From contig JAEZBW010000596.1 in the NCBI GenBank assembly GCA_023426765.1, positions 1-12,693 on the forward strand: a stretch of DNA of 12,693 nt. The letters run 5' to 3'. Below the pieces are notes generated by a model. The model did no database searches, was not told where the DNA came from, and worked only from the letters and a program-made list of their open reading frames with translations. Position numbers and translations under genes: made by a program. Below, piece by piece: positions 7,269 through 12,693 of this stretch. Position 1 is the stretch's first letter. Each line of letters opens with the position of its first letter. This DNA is from Bacillota bacterium. GTDB taxonomy: Bacteria; Bacillota; Clostridia; DSM-8532.

Positions 7269-9476
7269 TTAGCCATTCTTCTTTTTCCCGGATTTAACGG
7301 CGATAAATATAACACCGCCGATAACAACAACAGCACCGATCACGATTGCAATAATTGTGCCGCTGTTGGATTGTGCTGTTGGAACATCAGCAGGTGCGGA
7401 TGTGTCCACAGCAGGAGCGGTTGTGGCTTCCGGTGCAGAGGTCGGTGCTGCTTCGGGCTGCGCCTGTGCGGCAGAATCCTTACTGAAGCCGGCAAGTGTA
7501 AAGGAAATGGTAACATCTTTGGTTGGCATGGTGTACGGAATAGCTTCCACACCAGTTGAGGTATATTCGTTCAGGATGTCAAGCTGCAGGAGATCACCGG
7601 ACGTATTGGCCGTGAATGCCGTTTGTCCTTTGCCACCGTCGATGGATGTTTTTACATCACTGATCGTAACCAGACCCTGATCGATCAGCTGGCTGGGAAT
7701 ATCGGTTGAAAGGAAGAGCATGCGTATCGATTTATCAGTACCCAGCGCCATGTCACCCAGTTTTACGCCAACCGTATAGGTGCCGTTCCCATCAATCACG
7801 GCATCGGTAAATGTTCCGCCGTAATCAACCTGGTTGCCTTCGGCATCCCACCCGGTCAAATGATTGAAATTATCCGTTTCCTTCCCGTAATTCGGCTCAT
7901 TCCAGGCATTACGGAAAATGTAGGTTTCTGTCTGGATACCGAAGTATACGTTGTAATCGGCAGCCAATGCTGCTTCCACATCAATTTCAGCTGCAGCAGC
8001 TTTGACAGGCTTTTCTCCCCGGATATAGGTGAATGCAACTTCCATCGTCTTAACGGAAGCAAACGCCGCCTTGTCAACAATGATTGCACTTGCATCGTCC
8101 AGGTTTTTATCAAAGGAATGCGCATCGGCAGGAAGCTCACCCACCCACTCGTTGAAGATGTTCATACGGGTTTCTACACCGTCGTCCGAACTTGTATAAC
8201 CTTTCGTAAACGCTACATCCTCACCGTTGATCTTGATGGAGTCAATGCGAATGTACCAACCGGGATGTGTAACGTCACCACCCTTGATACCGAGAGCGGT
8301 AAATGCGATATCCGATGCGACTTTATCGGCTGTCTTTGTAAAGTCGAGTGCTACTTTGTAAGAGCCTGCTCCGGTTACCGTGGCATCCGTAGCAACAATT
8401 CCAGTATCGACCGGATCGCCGAAGTACTGATATTTCCATGCGGCATCCGCATACATGATAAACGCCTGAGCCTTGGGCATGGAATAATCAAACGTCACCT
8501 CAACCGTTTCAACCGAATCGAAAGCGGCTTTGTCGATAATAATCCATTTGGCGCCTTCGGTAACGGCATCGGAGGATCTTGCATCGGCAGGAAGCTCGCC
8601 CACCCACTCGTTGAAGATATTCATGCGGGTCACGATTCCATCATCCGAGCTGGTATAGCCTTTTTCAAACGCAATCGATTTGCCGTTGACCTTGATGTCT
8701 TTAATCGTGATGCAATAACCGGGGAATTTTTGTTCGCCGTTGGAGATGCCCACTGCAGCAAATGCCAGGCCGCTGGCCTTTTTGTCCGGGGTCTTTGTAA
8801 AATCAAGGCCGACCTTGTATTCGCCGGGGCCCTTGATGGTAGCTTTCTTCGCTTCGACAGCACTTTCAGCGCCATCGTTCCAGAACTGATAAGTCCAGCC
8901 GGCGTCAGCATACATCAGAAAAGCTTCGTCTTCATTTTCATGCAGGGTAAAGGAGATTTCGATGGTTTTAACAGATGCGAAGGCTGCCTTGTCCACGATG
9001 ACTGCTTTGGATTCGGTTATATCGCCATCAAAGCTTCTGGCATCGGAAGGAAGCTCCGCCACCCACTCGTTGTATATGTTCAGGCGGGTGGTAATCGCGT
9101 CGTCCGAGCTGGTATAGCCCTTTGTAAATGCAACCGCTTCACCGTTGATCTTGATTGACTTCACTTCAATGGTCGCATTGGGGTATGTAAACTCACCTGT
9201 TTTGATGCCGATAGCGGTAAAGGCAATTCCGCTTGCCGCTTTATCGGCTGTTCCTGTAAAATCAAGACCAACCTTGTAATCACCGCTGCCTTTTATTTTC
9301 GCCGTTGTCGCTTTCACACCGTTGCCGGGGTCAGAACCCCAATACTGATACGTCCAGGAGGAATCCGCATACATCAGATACGCTTCCTCGCTGCTGGTGG
9401 CTGCATTAACACTGACAGGTACCATGCAAATCAGCACAACCAGTGCAGTTAATAGAGCTATTAATCTTCTTTTCAT
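7269..9476 (-). CDS. Secreted, membrane-anchored protein with three 153-residue repeats, possible glycan-binding protein
   Basis: The product has 735 residues and I do not recognise the family. A signal peptide covers 1-25 (MKRRL, hydrophobic core, then VSVNA). Three tandem repeats of exactly 153 residues follow (31-183, 184-336, 337-489), with no insertions between anchor positions. Each has MYAD-x-x-W-x-Y-Q near its start, G-x-Y-K-V-x-LDFT, GYTSSDD, NEWV-x-ELP, and VDKAAF or IDKAAF. A diverged fourth copy lies at about 508-663. A linker rich in Ala, Pro and Thr (about 665-705), a membrane helix (about 707-726) and the basic tail KSGKKKNG complete the protein; there is no LPXTG motif. The conserved aromatic residues (W41/W194/W347, W138/W291/W444) would suit carbohydrate binding. 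The same module occurs in the GH5 lipoprotein encoded divergently. The ATG at 9476 is preferred over the in-frame GTG at 9500 because AAAGGAG sits 7 bases before it. It follows lacI by 64 bases and is probably co-transcribed. Confidence 0.85.
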   Translation of the reverse strand: MKRRLIALLTALVVLICMVPVSVNAATSSEEAYLMYADSSWTYQYWGSDPGNGVKATTAKIKGSGDYKVGLDFTGTADKAASGIAFTAIGIKTGEFTYPNATIEVKSIKINGEAVAFTKGYTSSDDAITTRLNIYNEWVAELPSDARSFDGDITESKAVIVDKAAFASVKTIEISFTLHENEDEAFLMYADAGWTYQFWNDGAESAVEAKKATIKGPGEYKVGLDFTKTPDKKASGLAFAAVGISNGEQKFPGYCITIKDIKVNGKSIAFEKGYTSSDDGIVTRMNIFNEWVGELPADARSSDAVTEGAKWIIIDKAAFDSVETVEVTFDYSMPKAQAFIMYADAAWKYQYFGDPVDTGIVATDATVTGAGSYKVALDFTKTADKVASDIAFTALGIKGGDVTHPGWYIRIDSIKINGEDVAFTKGYTSSDDGVETRMNIFNEWVGELPADAHSFDKNLDDASAIIVDKAAFASVKTMEVAFTYIRGEKPVKAAAAEIDVEAALAADYNVYFGIQTETYIFRNAWNEPNYGKETDNFNHLTGWDAEGNQVDYGGTFTDAVIDGNGTYTVGVKLGDMALGTDKSIRMLFLSTDIPSQLIDQGLVTISDVKTSIDGGKGQTAFTANTSGDLLQLDILNEYTSTGVEAIPYTMPTKDVTISFTLAGFSKDSAAQAQPEAAPTSAPEATTAPAVDTSAPADVPTAQSNSGTIIAIVIGAVVVIGGVIFIAVKSGKKKNG
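7488..7955 (-). repeat. Diverged fourth module of the anchored repeat protein
   Basis: This segment encodes about residues 508-663. It keeps the order of the repeat landmarks in weakened form: an aromatic start (TETYIFRNAW), G-x-GTYTVGV, a strand with ISDVKTSIDG, LDILNEYTS in place of LNIYNEWV, and a final DVTISFTL strand. It lacks GYTSSDD. Assignment as a repeat copy is by eye. Confidence 0.5.
8010..8468 (-). repeat. 459-bp tandem repeat, third copy
   Basis: It encodes residues 337-489 of the anchored protein, with W347, the GYTSSDDG motif and W444 at exactly the same offsets as in the other copies. The DNA at 8122-8159 matches 8581-8618 at nearly every base. Confidence 0.85.
8469..8927 (-). 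repeat. 459-bp tandem repeat, second copy
   Basis: It encodes residues 184-336 of the anchored protein, with W194, GYTSSDDG and W291. The spacing to the neighbouring copies is exactly 153 codons. This copy has the only cysteine within the repeats (C255). Confidence 0.85.
8928..9386 (-). repeat. 459-bp tandem repeat, first copy
   Basis: It encodes residues 31-183 of the anchored protein, directly after the signal peptide, with W41, GYTSSDD and W138. At the NEWV-ELP motif it is slightly more diverged (NEWVAELPSD) than copies two and three (NEWVGELPAD). Confidence 0.85.
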
Positions 9477-9483
9477 CTTTTTT

Positions 9484-9490
9484 CTCCTTT
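9484..9490 (-). promoter_or_regulatory. Ribosome binding site that sets the repeat-protein start
   Basis: AAAGGAG on the minus strand, 7 bases upstream of the ATG at 9476. It lies inside the reading frame that would begin at the GTG at 9500, which argues against that earlier start. Confidence 0.75.
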
Positions 9491-9540
9491 CACTTTTCAC
9501 TTTATATCTGATATCACCTTAACGGTTCTATCCTCTGCGG

Positions 9541-10563
9541 TTAAAAAGATTGCGGAGAAGTTTCAACAATCCGCTTCACAGTGTCCCCCAGTTGAAGCTC
9601 CCCTTTTACGATAATATGTTCGTCCAGATTCAATCCCGGCTGTTCAATCTGCTCGATGAGCTTGATAACAGCTTCTTTCCCGATTTTCTCAGCATCCTGC
9701 CGATAAGTTGTAAGCTTCGGACGCAGGAGTGTTGAAAGATGGATTCCATCATAGCCCACCGCACTTACATCCTGCGGAACATTCAAGCCATGCTTCTCGA
9801 TCTCGCTTAACCCGCCGAGATAGGAATAATCGTCGGGATAAAGAATGCATGTGGGCGGGGTTGGAAGAGAGAGCAGCATTCTTGTCGCCAGTCCGCTTTC
9901 CTTCGGCTGATGGTACTTCCCCTTGACGATATATTCTTCGGGCGTACGAATCCCCATTTCCATGCAGCCCTTATAAAACCCGGCAATGCGTTCCTGGGTG
10001 ACGAAACCACGTTCTTCACCGTGTATGAAGGCGATTTTCCGATGACCCATGCCGACGACGTAGCGGATGATTTCGACCATGCTCCGCACGTTTTCAGACA
10101 TCACCGAAACTCTTCCGGGAAAAACATGGTCCAATACGACGATCGGCAGATTACTTGTAGCAAGTTCAACGATATAAGGGTCCTCAAAACGCGCCTGCGC
10201 AATGACCACACCATCACAGTTCCGGTAAGCGGCGTGACGGTAAAAACTGATTTTTGAATTCTCAATTCGACTGCAGAGGAATGTGATATCGTAACCAAAA
10301 TCCATGGCGGTGTCGCGGATGCTGTCCAAAACATTTGTGAAATATTCGTGGTTGATGTGATCGGCAAATAGTACGCCTATATTGTAGGATCGGTTCGTCT
10401 TCAATGAGCGTGCGGCAGCATTGGGATGATACCCCAAATCACGCGCTACCTGACGGATGCGTTCGGCCGTTTCCGGTCTGACATCGGGTTGACCGTTTAT
10501 CGCCTTTGACACGGTGGAAACCGACATGCCGCATATCCTGGAAAGTTGCTTCAGTGTGACCAC
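9541..10563 (-). CDS. LacI-family transcriptional regulator
   Basis: The product has 340 residues, the usual LacI/GalR length. The N-terminal helix-turn-helix is clear (residues 3-22: LKQLSRICGMSVSTVSKAIN), followed by RPETAERIRQVARDLGYHPN and the hinge helix (NAAARSLKTN, 48-57). Residues about 60-335 form the sugar-binding, periplasmic-binding-protein-like domain, with SAVGYDGI and LTTYRQDAEKIGKEA as typical blocks. The start is a GTG at 10563 with GGGGAGG (10570-10576) 6 bases upstream. It lies between the GH5 gene (divergent) and the repeat-protein and transporter genes (same strand), so it is the probable local regulator. An operator-like palindrome in its own leader suggests autoregulation. 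The effector is probably an oligosaccharide but cannot be read from sequence. Confidence 0.94.
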   Translation of the reverse strand: MVTLKQLSRICGMSVSTVSKAINGQPDVRPETAERIRQVARDLGYHPNAAARSLKTNRSYNIGVLFADHINHEYFTNVLDSIRDTAMDFGYDITFLCSRIENSKISFYRHAAYRNCDGVVIAQARFEDPYIVELATSNLPIVVLDHVFPGRVSVMSENVRSMVEIIRYVVGMGHRKIAFIHGEERGFVTQERIAGFYKGCMEMGIRTPEEYIVKGKYHQPKESGLATRMLLSLPTPPTCILYPDDYSYLGGLSEIEKHGLNVPQDVSAVGYDGIHLSTLLRPKLTTYRQDAEKIGKEAVIKLIEQIEQPGLNLDEHIIVKGELQLGDTVKRIVETSPQSF

Positions 10564-10579
10564 GCAGAACCTCCCCGAT

Positions 10580-10593
10580 CGAAATCGTTTTCG
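10580..10593. promoter_or_regulatory. LacI/CcpA-type operator in the lacI leader
   Basis: CGAAATCGTTTTCG is a palindrome at 12 of 14 positions, centred on CG as in LacI-family operators. It lies 17 bases before the lacI start, next to its ribosome binding site. It differs from the 10792-10804 site by one base over 13. It matches 12 of 14 positions of the CcpA cre consensus, so either regulator is possible. Confidence 0.6.
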
Positions 10594-10631
10594 CTTAATT
10601 TTTATTCCTATGTAGAAGTTATTTTTTTATG

Positions 10632-10660
10632 TCAGACAACGGTATATTTCCAGTGTCTGA
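10632..10660. repeat. Inverted repeat in the lacI leader
   Basis: TCAGACA (10632-10638) and TGTCTGA (10654-10660) form a perfect 7-bp inverted repeat with a 15-base spacer. It could be a hairpin in the lacI leader RNA or a protein-binding site. Confidence 0.35.
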
Positions 10661-10661
10661 T

Positions 10662-10679
10662 TTGTTAATATATCAACAA
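10662..10679. repeat. AT-rich 18-base imperfect palindrome
   Basis: TTGTTAATATATCAACAA is symmetrical except for one pair (8 of 9). It abuts the TCAGACA/TGTCTGA repeat and is downstream of the lacI promoter. It may be an additional regulator site; its composition differs from the CG-centred operators. Confidence 0.35.
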
Positions 10680-10732
10680 TACCAGGGCTTTGGAAGAAAA
10701 AACACCCATAAAGTCTTCTTATCAACATCAAT

Positions 10733-10762
10733 ATAATACCATCAGGCTTTCCAAAATGTCAA
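10733..10762 (-). promoter_or_regulatory. Sigma-A-type promoter for lacI and the operon behind it
   Basis: On the minus strand TTGACA (10757-10762) is followed after 18 bases by TATTAT (10733-10738). This is a perfect -35 box and a 5-of-6 -10 box. Transcription would begin near 10726 and run into lacI, the repeat protein and perhaps the transporter genes. Confidence 0.65.
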
Positions 10763-10780
10763 TAATGTGATAGAATTCAT

Positions 10781-10809
10781 TTATCAGGATTGAAAACGTT
10801 TTCGATAAT
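10781..10809 (+). promoter_or_regulatory. Probable promoter for the GH5 gene, with the operator in its spacer
   Basis: TTATCA (10781-10786) and GATAAT (10804-10809) are separated by 17 bases. They match the sigma-A boxes at 4 and 5 of 6 positions. The palindrome GAAAACGTTTTC fills most of the spacer, so a bound repressor would exclude RNA polymerase. The start would be near 10816. Confidence 0.45.
10792..10803. promoter_or_regulatory. LacI/CcpA-type operator at the GH5 promoter
   Basis: GAAAACGTTTTC is a perfect 12-base palindrome centred on CG. With flanking bases (10791-10804) it matches 13 of 14 positions of the cre consensus TGWAANCGNTNWCA. It is nearly the same as the site in the lacI leader, which favours the local LacI protein, but catabolite control by CcpA is equally compatible. 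Confidence 0.65.
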
Positions 10810-10912
10810 CTTAATTACAAGACACTGAAGAAGTGAAAGATCTGAGCTTTGGAATATCTCATTTCATCCTCGAAACACCTGGTGTCTGGTGCTGAACATG
10901 ATTTAAAGTGTC

Positions 10913-10927
10913 GCCGCAATGCGCGGC
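10913..10927 (+). repeat. Short GC hairpin before the GH5 ribosome binding site
   Basis: GCCGC (10913-10917) and GCGGC (10923-10927) could pair around a 5-base loop, 6 bases before the GGGAGGT site (10934-10940). It may modulate translation, but it is short and could be chance. Confidence 0.25.
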
Positions 10928-10945
10928 AATGTCGGGAGGTTTTTT

Positions 10946-12693
10946 ATGAAAACAAATCATTACATCGTTTTAGCCTGCCTTGTCATGATTGTTTTGTTAA
11001 CAGCTGTTATGGCCGGCTGCGGTAAGGGTAAAAACAACACACAATCGTCGTCTGCATCCACCTTAACCCCAACCAAAGCAGGAAATGTATCGGACAACGG
11101 GAACCTTGCATCTCAGACACCGGACAACAGCACTGGAGTTGATAAACTTACTTCCCTCAAACTGGCTTACCTGATGGGTAACGGTATAAACCTGGGCAAC
11201 ACCATGGAAGCATACGGCCGCGACAGCCTGGGGGTCGGAGCGGATGTTTCCGCGTATGAAACCTTCTGGGGGCAACCGGTTACCACCCAGGAAATCATCC
11301 ATAGCATGAAGGCGGCCGGGTTCGATTCATTACGAATTCCTGTAGCCTGGACGAACGCCATGGATTTTCTGAAAGGAGATTATACCATCAGGGAGGATTA
11401 TCTGAACCGGGTCGGTGAAATCATCGATTATGCACTGAAAGAAGATATGTATGTGATCGTGAATGACCACTGGGACGGCGGCTGGTGGGGCATGTTTGGT
11501 TCGGCAACGCAGCAGACGCGGGACAACGCGATGAAAATGTATGTCTCCATGTGGACTCAGATCGCCGAGAAGTACAAGAACTATTCAGACTGGCTGATCT
11601 TCGAATCGGCAAATGAAGAGCTTGGCAACAGGCTGAATGACAATAATCTCGCAACCGATTCCGGTACGCTTTCAGAGGATGAGTGCTATGCACTGACCAA
11701 CAAAATCAATCAGGTTTTCGTGGACACGATCAGAAGCACCGGCGGGAACAATGCTCAGCGCTTTCTGTTGATTGCCGGTTATAACACCGATATTGTCAAA
11801 ACCTGTGACGACCGTTTTGTCATGCCGACCGATACCGCAGAAGACAAGCTGCTGCTTTCGGTTCATTATTATACTCCGTGGGGTTATTGCGGAACGACAA
11901 GTCTTTCCAAATGGGGAACCACCCGTGATTACCAGGAACAGAATGATCTCCTTGCCAAAATGACAAGGTTTACAGAGCAAGGGTATGGTGTTGTTATTGG
12001 TGAGTATACCGTTTCCCTGAACGGCGACGGTTCGGTCAAGAACAACGCCTGCGATTTCTTTAACAATTTCCTCAATAACTGCGACCTGTACGGCTATGTT
12101 CCCATGCTTTGGGATTGCAGCAACCTCTTTATCCGAAAGGATCTCGGTTTCTTCGACAAAGATGTTGCAGAAGTATTTAAAAGCCGAAGCTTTGCAGCTC
12201 AGTCAGACAAATCGGCAGACGAAATTGCCGCCGCTGCAGAAAGTGCTATTGCTGAAGCGCTTGCAGCGGCGAAACCATCCGGAGACGCAGCTGGAACCGC
12301 AGATGCGTCCGGCAAAGCAATTGCCTGGCTCATGTTCAACAGCAGTGACTATGGCGTCACGTACAGTGTTGGAGATGTCTACAACCCCGATTCCATCACC
12401 GACGGCCTTGTTGCGAAAGATGTTGAAATCACCGGCAAGGGCACCTATACCGCAAGCCTGGATTTTACCGGCACAGGCGCGGGTTATGCGAATAGCTTTA
12501 TTTTCTCGGCTCTTGGTATTACCAATGGAGAGATTCTTTACCCGGATTATGTGATTATCCTGGTTGATGTCAAGATTAACGGTGAGTCGTGCACCCTTTC
12601 CGGCAAGCCTTATACCACTGCCGACGACGGCATATGTACCCGTGTCAACCTTTATAATGCCTGGGTTACAGTGATTCCGGGCGGAATACGGAC
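10946..12693 (+). CDS. Lipoprotein GH5 endoglucanase-like enzyme with a C-terminal shared module (3' end outside window)
   Basis: The frame is open from the ATG at 10946 (GGGAGGT 5 bases upstream) to the window end, giving 582 residues so far. A lipoprotein signal ends at Cys25 (VMAGC), followed by a Ser/Thr/Asn-rich spacer (about 28-65). The GH5 catalytic domain covers about 70-412. Visible landmarks are GINLGNTMEAYG (80-91), MKAAGFDSLRIPVAW (121-135), H175 in NDHWDGGWW, the acid/base Glu224 in FESANEE, H307-Y308 in SVHYYTPWG, the nucleophile Glu353 in VVIGEY and W389. These fit GH5 enzymes acting on beta-1,4-glucans; the subfamily is uncertain (closest in feel to GH5_4-like sequences). An Ala-rich linker (about 413-457) leads to one copy of the module seen in the anchored repeat protein. 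NEE replaces the usual NEP after the acid/base motif. The enzyme would be tethered to the outer membrane face and supply oligosaccharides to the transporter. It is transcribed divergently from lacI, with a matching operator in its promoter. Confidence 0.9.
   Translation, partial: MKTNHYIVLACLVMIVLLTAVMAGCGKGKNNTQSSSASTLTPTKAGNVSDNGNLASQTPDNSTGVDKLTSLKLAYLMGNGINLGNTMEAYGRDSLGVGADVSAYETFWGQPVTTQEIIHSMKAAGFDSLRIPVAWTNAMDFLKGDYTIREDYLNRVGEIIDYALKEDMYVIVNDHWDGGWWGMFGSATQQTRDNAMKMYVSMWTQIAEKYKNYSDWLIFESANEELGNRLNDNNLATDSGTLSEDECYALTNKINQVFVDTIRSTGGNNAQRFLLIAGYNTDIVKTCDDRFVMPTDTAEDKLLLSVHYYTPWGYCGTTSLSKWGTTRDYQEQNDLLAKMTRFTEQGYGVVIGEYTVSLNGDGSVKNNACDFFNNFLNNCDLYGYVPMLWDCSNLFIRKDLGFFDKDVAEVFKSRSFAAQSDKSADEIAAAAESAIAEALAAAKPSGDAAGTADASGKAIAWLMFNSSDYGVTYSVGDVYNPDSITDGLVAKDVEITGKGTYTASLDFTGTGAGYANSFIFSALGITNGEILYPDYVIILVDVKINGESCTLSGKPYTTADDGICTRVNLYNAWVTVIPGGIR
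12317..12693 (+). repeat. Module shared by the GH5 enzyme and the anchored repeat protein (partial)
   Basis: It encodes residues 458 onward of the GH5 protein. The landmarks are those of the 153-residue repeats, in the same order: A-x-LM, GKGTYTASLDFTGT, SALGITNGE, YPDY, VKINGE, PYTTADDGI, TRVNLYNAWV (W573). There is a 6-residue insertion in the first loop and the first Trp is replaced by Tyr. The copy is cut by the window end, so further modules may follow. Confidence 0.75.

Larger units (their letters stand above)
10564..10945. other. Divergent control region between lacI and the GH5 gene
   Basis: These 382 bases contain no gene. They hold a promoter in each direction, two operator-like palindromes and three further inverted repeats, listed separately. 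The lacI transcript would have a leader of about 160 bases and the GH5 transcript one of about 130 bases. Confidence 0.8.

Noticed and set aside
7269..7350. Sortase (LPXTG) anchoring of the repeat protein
   Set aside because: No LPXTG or variant precedes the membrane helix; the tail is simply a helix followed by KSGKKKNG, which indicates a membrane anchor.
7860..9158. A 432-codon open frame on the + strand, opposite the repeat protein
   Set aside because: It runs through the same phase of three tandem repeats, so absence of stops in one repeat is copied in all. It has no convincing ribosome binding site, and the minus-strand gene has a signal peptide, domain repeats and a membrane anchor.
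12096..12554. A 152-codon open frame on the + strand near the window end
   Set aside because: It is a shifted frame within the GH5 gene, whose own frame continues with the shared module to the end of the window.
1..12693. CRISPR arrays, tRNA or rRNA genes, insertion sequences
   Set aside because: No short regularly spaced repeats, no tRNA or rRNA signatures and no transposase-like frames were seen; the only sizeable repeats are the coding modules.

Overview
The window looks like an accessory, polysaccharide-utilisation region of a Gram-positive anaerobic bacterium, most likely a member of the Clostridia. The reasons are strong AGGAGG-type ribosome binding sites, lipoprotein signal peptides on the binding protein and the glycosidase, LplABC/YtcQ-type ABC transporter proteins, a LacI-family regulator and an oxygen-binding di-iron (ODP) sensor protein. 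This is inference; there is no rRNA or other taxonomic marker.

Region 1 (1-2804, + strand) is a signalling block tied to cyclic di-GMP. It opens with the C-terminal part of a GGDEF domain whose signature is degenerate (DDETF). A 344-base gap follows, containing a run of directly abutting inverted repeats (379-470). Then come two translationally coupled genes (ATGA overlap): an ODP-type metallo-beta-lactamase-fold protein with all six di-iron ligand positions and an extra four-cysteine cluster, and a PAS/HD-GYP phosphodiesterase. The block ends at a long hairpin (2744-2804) that probably terminates transcription from both sides.

Region 2 (2829-10563, - strand) is read from right to left. It encodes a LacI-family regulator, a secreted and membrane-anchored protein with three gapless 153-residue repeats plus one diverged copy, then two ABC sugar permeases (the first with an extra N-terminal membrane domain) and a large lipoprotein solute-binding protein. 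A GC-rich hairpin lies between the repeat protein and the first permease.

Region 3 (10564-10945) is a divergent control region. A good sigma-A promoter points toward lacI and a weaker one toward the glycosidase. Two nearly identical operator-like palindromes (GAAATCGTTTTC and GAAAACGTTTTC) lie one in each leader/promoter.

Region 4 (10946-12693, + strand) is the 5' part of a lipoprotein GH5 beta-glucanase/cellulase gene that runs off the window. Downstream of its catalytic domain it carries one copy of the same module that forms the repeats of the anchored protein.

Taken together, regions 2-4 look like a Gram-positive polysaccharide-utilisation locus. A cell-surface lipoprotein endoglucanase would cut the polymer, a membrane-anchored protein with repeated modules of the same family would hold the glycan at the cell, and the ABC transporter would import the oligosaccharides under LacI-type (and perhaps CcpA) control. 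The shared module, which I cannot assign to a named family, is the most interesting item in the window.
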